Assembly (NCBI RefSeq): GCF_001425835.1
Contig: NZ_LMDP01000003.1
Location: 690,001 to 754,000, forward strand
Direction: 5' to 3'
Length of the DNA stretch: 64,000 nucleotides
From: Afipia sp. Root123D2
Lineage (GTDB): Bacteria; Pseudomonadota; Alphaproteobacteria; Rhizobiales; Xanthobacteraceae
Position numbers and translations under genes: made by a program. Shown one piece after another: positions 37,521 through 47,414 of the stretch. How positions within the stretch are numbered: position 1 is the first letter of the stretch; every line of letters starts with the position of its first letter. Under the pieces are notes generated by a model, which was not told the origin of the DNA, made no database searches, and was given only the letters and a program-made list of their open reading frames with translations.

Positions 37521-37721
37521 ATGCCCAAGCTGAAGACCAAGTCGGGCGCTAAAAAGCGCTTCAAGGTAACCGGAACGGGGAAAGTGGTGTCTGCCCATGC
37601 AGGCAAGCGCCACGGCATGATCAAGCGGACGAAGAAGCAGATTCGTCAGCTCCGCGGCACCCGCATCATGTTCAAGACCGACGGCGACAACATCAAGAAA
37701 TACTTCTTGCCAAACGCCTGA
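37521..37721 (+). CDS. rpmI: 50S ribosomal protein L35
   Basis: L35 is a small 50S protein. The 66-residue, very basic product starts [20 protein letters not shown] and contains [20 protein letters not shown], both family hallmarks. The Shine-Dalgarno AGGAGAG precedes it. It is followed after 66 bp by rplT, in the usual rpmI-rplT unit. Confidence 0.98.
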   Translation: MPKLKTKSGAKKRFKVTGTGKVVSAHAGKRHGMIKRTKKQIRQLRGTRIMFKTDGDNIKKYFLPNA

Positions 37722-37787
37722 TCCATCCAGGCCGCGCTTGCGCGGCTGTCTGTCACCATTTTACTTTTCAGATGAAGGAGATCAGTC

Positions 37788-38147
37788 ATGGCTCGCGTTA
37801 AACGCGGTGTGACGGCTCACGCCAAGCACAAGAAAGTCTACAAGGCCGCCAAGGGTTTCCGCGGCCGCCGCAAGAACACCATTCGTGCCGCCAAGGCAGC
37901 GGTGGACAAGGCAGGCCAGTACGCCTTCCGTGCCCGCAAGCTGAAGAAGCGCACCTTCCGCGCGCTCTGGATCCAGCGCCTCAACGCGGCCGTGCGCCCG
38001 TTCGGCATGACCTACAGCGTGTTCATCAACGGCCTCGCCAAGTCGGGTGTCGTTGTGGATCGCAAGGTGCTGTCGGATCTCGCGATCCACGAACCGGCGG
38101 CGTTCCAGGCGATTGCTGAAAAGGCCAAAGCCGCGCTTGCGGCCTAA
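37788..38147 (+). CDS. rplT: 50S ribosomal protein L20
   Basis: L20 is an assembly protein of the 50S subunit and, in E. coli, the repressor of rpmI-rplT translation. The 119-residue product starts [20 protein letters not shown] and has [20 protein letters not shown] and [26 protein letters not shown] lies just before the ATG. It is followed by pheS after a structured 118-nt gap. Confidence 0.98.
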   Translation: MARVKRGVTAHAKHKKVYKAAKGFRGRRKNTIRAAKAAVDKAGQYAFRARKLKKRTFRALWIQRLNAAVRPFGMTYSVFINGLAKSGVVVDRKVLSDLAIHEPAAFQAIAEKAKAALAA

Positions 38148-38178
38148 GCTTTCCCCTCTTGCACGAGGCCGACACGAC

Positions 38179-38251
38179 CGGGACGTAGCAACGTCCCGCA
38201 CCGTTCGGCTGGGCTGATTGATCCCCGCCGAACGGTTTTGACAAACCGTTC
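38179..38251 (+). promoter_or_regulatory. Mutually exclusive hairpins in the rplT-pheS gap
   Basis: Hairpin 1 is CGGGACGT / ACGTCCCG (38179-38198, loop AGCA). Hairpin 2 is ACCGTTCGGC / GCCGAACGGT (38200-38236), extended by an inner GGG / CCC and followed by TTTTG. Hairpin 3 is GAACGGTTT / AAACCGTTC (38230-38251, loop TGAC) and reuses the 3' arm of hairpin 2, so 2 and 3 cannot form together. No leader ORF with Phe codons is present. A terminator/antiterminator or pheS translational switch is possible. Confidence 0.5.
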
Positions 38252-38265
38252 CGTTGGGGCTTGCG

Positions 38266-39348
38266 ATGTCCGATCTCGCCAAACTTGAATCCGAAATCCT
38301 GTCCGCCGTCGCGGCCGCGGCCGATGAGTCCGCGCTCGAAGCGGTGCGTGTCGGCGCGCTCGGCAAGAAGGGCTCGATCTCGGCCCTGCTCGCTACCCTC
38401 GGCAAGATGTCGCCCGAGCAGCGCAAGACCCAAGGCGCCGCGATCAACGCCGCCAAGGATACCGTGACCCAGGCGCTGACGGCGCGCCGCGACATTCTCA
38501 GGAATGCTGCACTCGACGCACGGCTCGCCTCCGAGACCGTCGACGTTACGCTGCCGACGCGCGAGGCTCCGAGCGAACAGGGCCGCATCCATCCACTCAG
38601 CCAAGTGATGGATGAACTCACAGCGATCTTCGCCGACATGGGCTTCTCCATCGCCGAAGGTCCGGACATCGAGACCGACGATTACAACTTCACCAAGCTG
38701 AACTTTCCCGAAGGCCATCCGGCGCGGGAGATGCACGACACGTTCTTCTTCAACCGCAAGACGGATGGCGAACGGCCGCTGCTGCGCACGCATACATCAC
38801 CGGTGCAGGTGCGCACCATGCTGTCACAGAAGCCGCCGATCCGCGTGATTTGTCCGGGCCGCACCTATCGCATCGACTCCGACGCGACCCACACACCGCA
38901 ATTCCATCAGGTCGAAGGCCTCGTCATCGACAAGGGCTCGAACCTCGGCCACCTGAAATGGATTCTCGCGGAGTTCTGCAAGGCGTTCTTCGAAGTCGAC
39001 AACGTCAACATGAAATTCCGCCCGTCGTTCTTCCCGTTCACCGAGCCGTCGCTGGAGGTCGATATCCAGTGCCGCCGCGACAAGGGCGAGATTCGTTTCG
39101 GCGAGGGCGAGGACTGGCTGGAGATTCTCGGCTGCGGCATGGTTCATCCGAACGTGCTGCGCGCCTGCGGCATCGACCCCGACGTCTACCAGGGCTTCGC
39201 CTGGGGCATGGGCATCGACCGTATCGCGATGCTGAAATACGGCATCAACGATCTGCGGCAGATGTTCGAGAGCGACGTGCGCTGGATCAATCACTACGGC
39301 TTCAAGCCGCTCGACGTGCCGACGCTGGCGGGAGGATTGTCGTCGTGA
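38266..39348 (+). CDS. pheS: Phenylalanyl-tRNA synthetase alpha subunit
   Basis: PheS is the catalytic subunit of the alpha2-beta2 enzyme that charges tRNA-Phe. The start [15 protein letters not shown] follows a weak GGGG site; a TTG four codons upstream is less likely. The 360-residue product has an N-terminal coiled coil and class II motif 2 in [20 protein letters not shown]. Also present are [19 protein letters not shown] and motif 3 in [18 protein letters not shown]. It is coupled to pheT by a GTGA overlap. Confidence 0.97.
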   Translation: MSDLAKLESEILSAVAAAADESALEAVRVGALGKKGSISALLATLGKMSPEQRKTQGAAINAAKDTVTQALTARRDILRNAALDARLASETVDVTLPTREAPSEQGRIHPLSQVMDELTAIFADMGFSIAEGPDIETDDYNFTKLNFPEGHPAREMHDTFFFNRKTDGERPLLRTHTSPVQVRTMLSQKPPIRVICPGRTYRIDSDATHTPQFHQVEGLVIDKGSNLGHLKWILAEFCKAFFEVDNVNMKFRPSFFPFTEPSLEVDIQCRRDKGEIRFGEGEDWLEILGCGMVHPNVLRACGIDPDVYQGFAWGMGIDRIAMLKYGINDLRQMFESDVRWINHYGFKPLDVPTLAGGLSS

Positions 39349-41753
39349 AGTTCACCCTCTCCTGGCTGAAAGAGCATCTCGACACCGACGAGCCGCTGGA
39401 CAAAATCGCCGACAAGCTCACCATGATCGGGCTCGAGGTCGAGCATCTCGACGACAAGGCGAAACAGCTTGCGCCGTTCACCATCGCCAAGGTGATTTCC
39501 GCCGAACAGCATCCCAACGCGGATCGTCTGCGGGTGTGCATGGTCGATACCGGAGATGGCGGCGCACCGGTGCAGGTCGTCTGCGGCGCACCGAATGCGC
39601 GCGCGGGGCTTGTCAGCGTGTTCTCACCGCCGGGCACCTACATTCCCGGCAAGGATATCACGTTAGGAGTGGGCACGATTCGCGGCGTCGAAAGCCGCGG
39701 GATGCTGTGCTCAGCCGCTGAACTGCAGATCTCCGACGATCACGACGGCATCATGGAATTGCCGGCGGATGCACCGCTGGGCGCGCCCTATGCGGCGTGG
39801 GCCGGCGTCGGCGATCCGATCATCGAAATCAACCTGACGCCGAACCGGCAAGACTGCACAGGCGTTCACGGCATTGCGCGCGATCTCTCCGCTGCCGACA
39901 TGGGCAAGTTCAAGGATCCAGCGCCGAAGCCGGTCAAGGGCGAATTCCCTTCGCCGGTGAAAGTGACCATCGAAGACCCGGCGTTGTGTCCGGGGTTCGC
40001 GCTGCGCCTCGTGCGCGGCGTCAAGAACGGTCCGTCGCCGGAGTGGCTGCAAAAGCGCCTGACCTCGATCGGACTGCGTCCGATCAACGCGCTCGTCGAC
40101 ATCACCAACTTCATGACCTTCGACCGCGCACGTCCGCTGCACGTGTTCGACGCCGCCAAGGTCAAGGGCAACCTCACCGTCCGCCGCGCCAAAGAAGGCG
40201 AGACGCTGCTGGCGCTCGACGGCAAGACCTATTCGCTCGATGAAACCATCTGCGTGATCGCCGACGATCATGGTGTCGAATCACTCGCCGGTATCATGGG
40301 CGGCGAAGCCTCGGGCTGCGACGAGAACACCACCGACGTGCTGATCGAATCGGCGCTGTGGAACGAGATCAACATCGCCCAGACCGGCCGCAAGCTCGGC
40401 ATCAATTCCGACGCTCGCTATCGCTTCGAGCGCGGCGTCGATCCGTCCTTCATGGTGCCTGGCCTCGAAATGGCGACCAGGCTCGTGATGGATCTGTGCG
40501 GCGGCACGCCGTCGGAGATCGTGGTCGAGGGCAAGTCGCACGGCGACGACCGCATCATCGATTTTCCGCTCGATGAGGTGAAGCGCCTCGCCGGCATCGA
40601 GGTGCCGCTGACCGAGATGCGCCGTATTCTGACCCATCTCGGGTTCATGGTGGCCGGCAACGGACCCGTGGTGAAAATCGCGGTGCCGTCGTGGCGCAGT
40701 GACGTTCACGGCAAGGCCGACATCGTCGAGGAAATCGTGCGCATCGTCGGTGTCGACCGGGTGCCGCTGACACCGTTCGAGCGCGGTGACGCGCCGCGCA
40801 AACCGGTGCTGACGCAGATCCAGTTGCGCACCCGCCGCGCCAAGCGCGCGCTGGCGGCGCGCGGTATGACCGAAGCCGTGACATGGTCGTTCGTCTCGAA
40901 ACCGCAGGCCGAACTGTTCGGCGGCGGCCAGCCGGAACTGACGCTCGCCAATCCGATTGCGTCGGACCTGTCCGACATGCGGCCGTCGCTGATGCCCGGC
41001 CTGATCGCGGCGGCGCAGGCCAATGCCGATCGCGGCTATCCCGACGTGGCGCTGTTCGAGGTCGGGCAGGTGTTCAAGGGTGATGCGCCGGAAGATCAGC
41101 TTGTCGCCGCAAGCGGCGTGCGTCGCGCGCTGGCCTCCTCGAAAGGCACCGGCCGCCACTGGTCCGGCGGCGCGGCCGTCGATGCGTTCGACGCCAAGGC
41201 CGATGCAATGGCACTCCTCGCGGCTGCCGGTGCGCCGGCGCAGGCGTTGCAGGTCGTGCCGGGTGGCCCATCGTGGCTGCATCCCGGCCGCTCGGGCACC
41301 ATCCAGATCGGCCCGCAGAATGTTCTGGGTTATTTCGGCGAGTTGCATCCGCGCGCACTGGAAGCCCTCAAAGCCGAAGGCCCGTTGGTCGGATTCGAGG
41401 TGATCCTCGAACGCATTCCCGACGCCAAGGCGAAGCCGACGCGCGCCAGGCCGCCGCTGGAGTTGTCGCCGTTCCAGCCGGTGTCGCGCGATTTCGCCTT
41501 CATCGTCAGCCGCGACGTCAGGGCCGGCGACATTCTGCGCGCGGCACAGAGCGCCGATCGCAAGCTGATCACCGCGCTGTCGGTGTTCGATGTCTACGAA
41601 GGCAAGGGCATCGACGACGACAAGAAGTCGGTGGCCATCGCCGTGACGCTGCAGCCGCGCGACAAGACGCTGACCGATCAGGAGATCGACGCCGTCGCGG
41701 CGAAGATCATCGCCGAAGTGACCAAGAGAACCGGCGGTACGCTGCGGGGATAA
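39345..41753 (+). CDS. pheT: Phenylalanyl-tRNA synthetase beta subunit
   Basis: PheT provides tRNA binding and editing. The start is GTG at 39345 ([20 protein letters not shown]), overlapping the pheS stop by 4 bp, with GGGAGGA 9 nt upstream. The open frame runs far upstream only as an antiphase shadow of pheS. The 802-residue product has the tRNA-binding EMAP-like domain ([25 protein letters not shown]), B3/B4 editing region, B5 domain and a C-terminal ferredoxin-like anticodon-binding domain ([20 protein letters not shown]). Confidence 0.97.
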   Translation: MKFTLSWLKEHLDTDEPLDKIADKLTMIGLEVEHLDDKAKQLAPFTIAKVISAEQHPNADRLRVCMVDTGDGGAPVQVVCGAPNARAGLVSVFSPPGTYIPGKDITLGVGTIRGVESRGMLCSAAELQISDDHDGIMELPADAPLGAPYAAWAGVGDPIIEINLTPNRQDCTGVHGIARDLSAADMGKFKDPAPKPVKGEFPSPVKVTIEDPALCPGFALRLVRGVKNGPSPEWLQKRLTSIGLRPINALVDITNFMTFDRARPLHVFDAAKVKGNLTVRRAKEGETLLALDGKTYSLDETICVIADDHGVESLAGIMGGEASGCDENTTDVLIESALWNEINIAQTGRKLGINSDARYRFERGVDPSFMVPGLEMATRLVMDLCGGTPSEIVVEGKSHGDDRIIDFPLDEVKRLAGIEVPLTEMRRILTHLGFMVAGNGPVVKIAVPSWRSDVHGKADIVEEIVRIVGVDRVPLTPFERGDAPRKPVLTQIQLRTRRAKRALAARGMTEAVTWSFVSKPQAELFGGGQPELTLANPIASDLSDMRPSLMPGLIAAAQANADRGYPDVALFEVGQVFKGDAPEDQLVAASGVRRALASSKGTGRHWSGGAAVDAFDAKADAMALLAAAGAPAQALQVVPGGPSWLHPGRSGTIQIGPQNVLGYFGELHPRALEALKAEGPLVGFEVILERIPDAKAKPTRARPPLELSPFQPVSRDFAFIVSRDVRAGDILRAAQSADRKLITALSVFDVYEGKGIDDDKKSVAIAVTLQPRDKTLTDQEIDAVAAKIIAEVTKRTGGTLRG

Positions 41754-41817
41754 AACGCACGCTTCGCGCGACGTGCGAATGATGGCCGGACTCGTATCTG
41801 ACATTTTTGTTGATGAT

Positions 41818-42504
41818 TTATCTATCGTGCCGATCCGCGCCGGGTTGCGCCAGCAACAGATCGCAATAGGCAAAGCCGTCGCGCACGACGTGCTCTCCTG
41901 TCATCACCGGCAAGCGATGCCGGAACATCGGCCCGCCGGTGACACAGGTATGGAATTCGCCGTTCTCGCCGCAGGGGTCGACGCCTGCCGGCAAATCCGC
42001 CAGCAGGGCTTCGTCGAATTTGCGGCCCACGAAGGACGCCGGCAGTTTCGCGAGATCGACGGTCGCCAGATAGGCCTCAAGTCCGCTTGCGATCATCTCG
42101 CGCGCCAGTGATGCCGTCGGCCGCTGCCATAACGGAAACAGCGGCGTGATGCCGGTGTCTTTCAGCTTTTCGGCGCGATAGGCGCGGACGTCTTCAAGGA
42201 ACAGATCGCCGAAGATGATGTGTGTGATGTTCTCGCGTTTGGCGTGAGCCATCGCATCGATCATCCGCGCCTCGTAAACCTCGTTGGGACATGGATAGGG
42301 AATCGGCACGATCAGCGGTGGCAAGCCGGCGGCATCGAGCTGGGCTCGGAGAATGTCGTCGCGCACGCCATGGATCGAGACGCGCCCGAACGTTTCGGTA
42401 ACCGTGGTCAGCGCGCCGACCACCTCGATCTTGCCGGACTGCCGAACGCAATGAAGCGCAAACGCGCAGTCCTTGCCGCTCGACCACGAGATCAGCGCTT
42501 TCAT
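41818..42504 (-). CDS. Dph6-type PP-loop ATPase (adenine nucleotide alpha hydrolase)
   Basis: The 228-residue product begins MKALISWSSGKDCAFALH, with the PP-loop SWSSGKD of ATP-pyrophosphatase amidases. It continues FGRVSIHGVRDDILRAQLDA, IPYPCPNEVYEARM and FGDLFLEDVRAYREE-like sequence. Eukaryotic relatives complete diphthamide as diphthine-ammonia ligases, but bacteria lack diphthamide, so the true substrate is unknown. A start three codons upstream (MHA) is also open. It is downstream of the amine oxidase gene on the same strand, 31 bp apart. Confidence 0.85.
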   Translation of the reverse strand: MKALISWSSGKDCAFALHCVRQSGKIEVVGALTTVTETFGRVSIHGVRDDILRAQLDAAGLPPLIVPIPYPCPNEVYEARMIDAMAHAKRENITHIIFGDLFLEDVRAYRAEKLKDTGITPLFPLWQRPTASLAREMIASGLEAYLATVDLAKLPASFVGRKFDEALLADLPAGVDPCGENGEFHTCVTGGPMFRHRLPVMTGEHVVRDGFAYCDLLLAQPGADRHDR

Positions 42505-42535
42505 GGCGTGCATCCGTTACGGGTTATGGCGGCTG

Positions 42536-43933
42536 TCAGCGCCGTGGCCCTGCGTGAGCTTCGGAGCCACGGGACTTGCGCGACGGGCGGGCGGCCTTCT
42601 CACCGGCGAGCTTGCGCAGCACCGCATCGCCGGCGCGCACGCCGCTTTCCCAGGCGCCGCCGACGGTGCCCCATTGGGCTTCGTGCGCCGCCTCGCCGGC
42701 GAAGAACAGATTGCCCATCGGCTCCATCAGGATCTTTCGTGACGGCTGTCCGCCCGGCGCCGCCGCCGACATCGCGCCCATGACATAGGGCGCATCATTC
42801 CAGCGCGTCGTCGCCGTCTTTCCCACAGCCTTGGCGATGTCGCTGCCGTACAGCTTCGTCAGCCATTCGATGGCGAAGGCTGTCATCGCAGCACCGCCCT
42901 GCGCCGCAAGGTCGCGGCCGAATGTGCCCGCAACATCGACCTGGCAAAGCGACGATCCGTTGACATTAGCGAGCAGAAGACCGGTGCGATTGTCCGTGCT
43001 TTGCTCGATCACCGCATCGTTGTGCGCGAGACCGAGCGGGTTGCCGCTGAACGCGAGCGCAATGCGGTCGTAACTGCCGAGGCTAAGCTTTTCAGCAGCA
43101 TCGAACTGCCGCTTGGGCAGGTCCGGCGAAAACTTGATCTTTCCCGACGCAAGGACATTGGTCGATGCAGTCAGGATCGCCGTGCGCGCCGACACCGTGC
43201 CTGCCGCGGTTTCGATCTGCACTTCGCTGCGCCCGCTCCAGACGATCCGCGTCACCGGCGTTGACAGCACGATCGGCAACGCTTCGCCCAGCTTCGCAAT
43301 CAGCGTACCGAGGCCCTGACGCGTGGCGGATGCCGGATCGCGATTCTGCATCGACGCCAGATCCGCTGCCGAGAGCGCGTTGAGATCCTTGCCGGTCGTG
43401 GCTGGACCGAGCAGGAAATTAACGGCACCGCTCCACTCGCCAAGATCTTTCGACAGCGCCGCTGCAGCCGGCATATCGGCCTTGCCGCGCACCGCATCGC
43501 CGATGGCGCGATTGGCGCGCACCAGCCGTACCAGAAAATCCTCGGTCTCCGCGGCACGCGCGTTGCGCCGCCCGATCCGGATTCGCTGTCCGCGCGGCGC
43601 GGGAACGAGATCGATGCCGGCCCCTCGCGCGAGCTTGGCGACAGGATTGGCGTCGGTCAGATGAAGCCAGCGCGCGCCGCGATCGAACGGCGCCGCGAAC
43701 GTCGAGGTGTCGGTGATGCATCGTCCGCCGATCGCGCCTGTCGCCTCGATCACGATCACTTTACGGCCCGCGGCGGCAATCTGCCGCGCCGCTGCGATTC
43801 CCGCCGCGCCCGCACCGATCACCGCCACATCGATATCGCGCGGCAATGGCGCACTCACCGCACCGGCACTCCGCGTGCCGAGGGCCACGAGGGCAGCGGA
43901 GCCGGCCAGAAATCCGCGGCGGGAAATTGTCAT
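42536..43933 (-). CDS. Tat-exported FAD-dependent amine oxidase
   Basis: The 465-residue product starts MTISRRGFLAGSAALVALGT, a twin-arginine signal (SRRGFL), so it should be exported folded to the periplasm. The FAD-binding Rossmann motif VAVIGAGAAGIAAARQIAAA and the flavin-contacting C-terminus LFFAGEAAHEAQWGTVGGAW place it in the flavin monoamine oxidase family. The substrate is unknown. The start is chosen at ATG, not at the TTG five codons upstream. The Dph6-like gene follows directly. Confidence 0.87.
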   Translation of the reverse strand: MTISRRGFLAGSAALVALGTRSAGAVSAPLPRDIDVAVIGAGAAGIAAARQIAAAGRKVIVIEATGAIGGRCITDTSTFAAPFDRGARWLHLTDANPVAKLARGAGIDLVPAPRGQRIRIGRRNARAAETEDFLVRLVRANRAIGDAVRGKADMPAAAALSKDLGEWSGAVNFLLGPATTGKDLNALSAADLASMQNRDPASATRQGLGTLIAKLGEALPIVLSTPVTRIVWSGRSEVQIETAAGTVSARTAILTASTNVLASGKIKFSPDLPKRQFDAAEKLSLGSYDRIALAFSGNPLGLAHNDAVIEQSTDNRTGLLLANVNGSSLCQVDVAGTFGRDLAAQGGAAMTAFAIEWLTKLYGSDIAKAVGKTATTRWNDAPYVMGAMSAAAPGGQPSRKILMEPMGNLFFAGEAAHEAQWGTVGGAWESGVRAGDAVLRKLAGEKAARPSRKSRGSEAHAGPRR

Positions 43934-44125
43934 GTCATGGTTTTCCAAATCTCAACAAAATCGGGAACGTTCGTGAACTTGCCGCATCAAACCTCTTGCC
44001 GCAACGGTCATGGTGAATGCTTGATTTATTTGTCGCCCTTGCGCATGAACTAAATTGAAATTGCTTTCGACAATACTGAGGCAGGACAAGCAGCCAGAAA
44101 GCGTTGCCGTCTCGGGGAGAATACC

Positions 44126-45046
44126 ATGGGCTTCGTGCTCGACACGGCCGGAAAAATCATCGCGGGCTACCTCCAGAAGGAAGTTCCCGGATATCAGCCA
44201 TTCACGCCCAGCGACCCGGAACGGTTGCTCGGGCTGATCGAGCCTGGCGACGTGCTGCTGGTGGAGGGCAACAACCGCATCTCCGGCATCATCAAGTATC
44301 TCACCCAGTCGACCTGGTCGCACGCCGCGCTCTATGTCGGCCCGATCGACGGCGCAACAGAGCCGAACGGCGAACCGCACGTCCTGATCGAGGCCTATGT
44401 CGGCGAAGGCGTGACGACGGCGCCGTTGTCGAAATATTTTCCCTATCACACCCGCGTCTGCCGCCCGGTCGGACTGTCGTTCGAGGATCGCACCACGGTG
44501 TGCCGCTACGCGATCAATCGCGTCGGCTTCGGCTACGATACCAAGAACATTCTCGATCTGATGCGCTATCTTATCCCGCTGCCGATTCCGCGGCGCTGGC
44601 GGCGGCGTATGATCTCACTCGGCTCAGGCGATCCCACCAAGATCATTTGCTCGGCGTTGATTGCGCAGGCGTTCGGCGCGGTGCGCTATCCAATTCTGCC
44701 GCGCATCACCCAGGCCCGCAGCCGACAGGCCAGGCGCGAGATCCTGCACATCCGTGATTCATCGCTCTATATGCCGCGCGACTTCGACATCTCGCCTTAT
44801 TTCGAGATCGTGAAACCGACCATCGTGCGCGGGTTCGACTACACCACGCTGCACTGGGCCGACAAACCCAAGCCGCCTCAGGAGGTGGCGGGCGACGAGG
44901 ATCCCTTTCCAGAGGGAATCTTCCAAAGCGCCGGCAACATCGATGCCCCGGAGGCAACGCTCGCGCCGGATCATGGGGCCCAACAGCCCGCCCTGAACGG
45001 CAATCGTCCGGCACAGCAACAGCGTGAACTCGAAGCGGTCGACTGA
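44126..45046 (+). CDS. YiiX/YebB-like NlpC/P60-superfamily cysteine hydrolase
   Basis: The 306-residue product has the permuted papain-like core. The catalytic His is in TQSTWSHAALYVGPIDG, an acidic residue in PHVLIEAYVGEGV, and the Cys in TKIICSALIAQAF. GDVLLVEGNNRISGIIKYLT is the family N-terminal motif. There is no signal peptide. The C-terminal 60 residues are Pro/Ala/Gln-rich. Relatives act on lipids or peptides; none is proven for this one. GGGGAGA precedes the ATG. It converges on the RTX gene, 24 bp away. Confidence 0.8.
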   Translation: MGFVLDTAGKIIAGYLQKEVPGYQPFTPSDPERLLGLIEPGDVLLVEGNNRISGIIKYLTQSTWSHAALYVGPIDGATEPNGEPHVLIEAYVGEGVTTAPLSKYFPYHTRVCRPVGLSFEDRTTVCRYAINRVGFGYDTKNILDLMRYLIPLPIPRRWRRRMISLGSGDPTKIICSALIAQAFGAVRYPILPRITQARSRQARREILHIRDSSLYMPRDFDISPYFEIVKPTIVRGFDYTTLHWADKPKPPQEVAGDEDPFPEGIFQSAGNIDAPEATLAPDHGAQQPALNGNRPAQQQRELEAVD

Positions 45047-45070
45047 CGCCGCTTGCAAACCAGCTTTCGA

Positions 45071-47170
45071 TCACACGAACCAAAAATCATGAGCATCGAA
45101 CTTCGCCAGATTCGCTTTCTGGATCTCGACAGAGTTATGATCGTCCGGTGCGATCACAACGCTCGTGCCGACCTGGCTCATATGTGATTGCACCGCTTCG
45201 AAATCGGCGAACACAGCACGATCGAACTTCAGCACATCTTCGGTGCCGCCACCGTCGTGAAACTGGCCGACGATGTCCCTGCCGAAATCCGGCGCGAACA
45301 CGAACGCATCGTTGCCGTTGCCGCCGTGCAGGTAGTCGTTGCCCGCTCCTCCGGCCAGCCAATCGTTGCCGTTCTGGCCGAACAGATAATCGTTTCCGGT
45401 GCCGCCGGTGAGCGTGTCGTTGCCGTCATTGCCATACATCTTGACCGTCGCCGAACCGCCTTCGATCGCATCCTGGCCTGCGCCGCCATAGATGGTGTCC
45501 TTGCCGCCGCCGCCGGTGAGATGATCGTCGCCGTCATCGCCATGGAGCTGATCGTTCCCGGGGCCGCCACTCACGAGATCGTTCCCGGCACCGCCGTGAA
45601 TCAAGTTCTGGCCGGGACCGCCATCCAATGTGTCGTCATCGGTAGCCGATCCGAAGAACAAATCCTGACGGTGATCCATATCGTAGTGCACCGCCTTGTT
45701 CTGATAGAGATTCCAGGTGCCCGGCGAACTCGGATTGATCGCATCCGAAGCTGTCAGATGTTCCCCGTTAACGGTGATGTCCTTGATGTAGAGGTTGCGG
45801 TCGCCACCGCCGGTGACGGCATCGTTGATGAATGCGAAATCGAGATCAGTGACGCTCTCCGGATTTGAAAACGTGAAGCTGTAGGTTTGATAGTCGGAGG
45901 ATGTCGCGGCCTGGTGGAATTCAACCGTGTCGCCAACCTGCTCGCCATTGACCCGCACCTGCATTTTGGCACCGACGCCATCGACCACCGGGCTGTAGCC
46001 GGTCACCGTGACGGTCGTATGCTCAAGCTGCGGAATTACGTCCGGACCGCCGATGATGGTATCGTCGCCAGCGCCGCCGCGAATGATGTCGTTGCCGACA
46101 TTGCCGGACAGCACATCGTTTCCACCGCCGACATCAATCAGATCGGCAGACGGTGAGCCATCGATCGTCAGCCCCGGCGGATGAATTTTCCCGCCAAACC
46201 AGTCGGTGATCAGCTGTTCGGCCGGCTTCCCCATCGGAGAATATCCCGTCGGCGAATAGGCGTTGTCGGGGTCCCAGTCCCAGATATGGGCGCCCTTGAA
46301 CCAGCTTCCGCCTTCCGATCCCCAGACCTGGAAGAACGCCTCAAACGCGTCGCGCTGTTCCTGCACATCCTGCGTACTGCTGCCGCTCCATCCGCCGGGC
46401 GCGATGTTGGTGCCGTCGACGCTGCGGTAGCCGGTTTCGGTAAACAGCACCGGCTTGCCGAAATCCACCGCCAGAGAGTGGAAAAATTCGACCGGCGATT
46501 TGTGATCTATCGCGGCCGCCCAGTAATCGTTGGCGGAAACGCTGTTCCAAGCCGCGACCATCTCCCCCACGGTCGGGTCGGTCTTTGTGGTCAGCGGCGG
46601 ATAGGCGTTGATGCCGATGTCACTGACCTTGTCCCAAAAACTGACATGGATCGCCTCGTCGGTGGCGGCGGCGTAGGTCAGTTCGCCGTGATAGACGGAC
46701 CGGATGGAATCGATCAGGTCGACCCAGTGATCGCGATACTGATCGCCCGACAGTTTGCTGAGTTCATTGCCGACCGACAGCATTTCGACGCCTGACTGCT
46801 CGGCGACACGGGCGAGATCGAGCATTTCAGTCTTGTACGATGCAAAGAACGCGTTGGTGTCGCTCGGCAAAAGCTGACCCTGATTGGTTCCATCGAGGCC
46901 GGTGAGCATCGGCTTCAGCAGCACCGAGAGGCCGAGCGCATGAGCATCGGCGATGGTGGCGGCAATATTGGCATCGCTTTCCGTCTTGCCGGGGTCGGCG
47001 ATCACATCGCTCGACGTCCGATTGGCTGTAAACAGACGCGGCGAGATCGAAATGGCATTGGCTTCGGTCGCTGCCAGCCCCTGCATCGCGCTCTGCGCCG
47101 CACCGGTCCGGAACTCACCATTCCAGTCGGATTTGAATCCAAAGCCCTGGATCTCGAATACACCTGCCAT
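45071..47170 (-). CDS. RTX calcium-binding protein with GH113-like glycoside hydrolase domain
   Basis: The 699-residue product has no N-terminal signal, as expected for type I secretion. Residues 1-330 form a TIM-barrel hydrolase resembling GH113 (clan A), with Glu136 in LSVGNELSKL and Glu246 in VLFTETGYRS as candidate acid/base and nucleophile. Residues about 345-377 are RTX repeats, 385-475 a beta-sandwich like Ca-dependent xylan-binding modules (AKMQVRVNGEQVGDTVEF), and 510-625 a second RTX block (GGAGNDLVSGGPGNDQLHGD). A C-terminal secretion-type end with GRDIVGQFHDGG closes it. The substrate is not known; no type I exporter is nearby. Confidence 0.85.
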   Translation of the reverse strand: MAGVFEIQGFGFKSDWNGEFRTGAAQSAMQGLAATEANAISISPRLFTANRTSSDVIADPGKTESDANIAATIADAHALGLSVLLKPMLTGLDGTNQGQLLPSDTNAFFASYKTEMLDLARVAEQSGVEMLSVGNELSKLSGDQYRDHWVDLIDSIRSVYHGELTYAAATDEAIHVSFWDKVSDIGINAYPPLTTKTDPTVGEMVAAWNSVSANDYWAAAIDHKSPVEFFHSLAVDFGKPVLFTETGYRSVDGTNIAPGGWSGSSTQDVQEQRDAFEAFFQVWGSEGGSWFKGAHIWDWDPDNAYSPTGYSPMGKPAEQLITDWFGGKIHPPGLTIDGSPSADLIDVGGGNDVLSGNVGNDIIRGGAGDDTIIGGPDVIPQLEHTTVTVTGYSPVVDGVGAKMQVRVNGEQVGDTVEFHQAATSSDYQTYSFTFSNPESVTDLDFAFINDAVTGGGDRNLYIKDITVNGEHLTASDAINPSSPGTWNLYQNKAVHYDMDHRQDLFFGSATDDDTLDGGPGQNLIHGGAGNDLVSGGPGNDQLHGDDGDDHLTGGGGKDTIYGGAGQDAIEGGSATVKMYGNDGNDTLTGGTGNDYLFGQNGNDWLAGGAGNDYLHGGNGNDAFVFAPDFGRDIVGQFHDGGGTEDVLKFDRAVFADFEAVQSHMSQVGTSVVIAPDDHNSVEIQKANLAKFDAHDFWFV

Positions 47171-47414
47171 GCTGTCTCTCCGTCATGGTTGTTGTTGGTT
47201 CGCGGACGCCCCGGAGCGGCACCGCATGTGAAGGAAAGCCTCAAGCCGCCGATGGTTCGCACGCAAGATGCGGATGAGCCATGCAAGGATGCAGAGCCCG
47301 GTTCGGCATCGGCAGACTCTGGCCGTACATCGATTGGTCTTGCCTGTTGCGAATTCCCCTTGCGAAATCCCCTCGCGATCTCCAATTCTCATTGGGTTTT
47401 GGGAGGAACACGTG

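Noticed and set aside
38850..39344. Long N-terminal extension of pheT within pheS
   Set aside because: The frame is open only because of GC-rich third positions in pheS. The GTG at 39345 with GGGAGGA and the family N-terminus decide the start.
40281..41873. Minus-strand open frame of 530 codons opposite pheT
   Set aside because: It is Arg/His-rich shadow translation. The pheT reading frame on the plus strand has clear domain motifs throughout.
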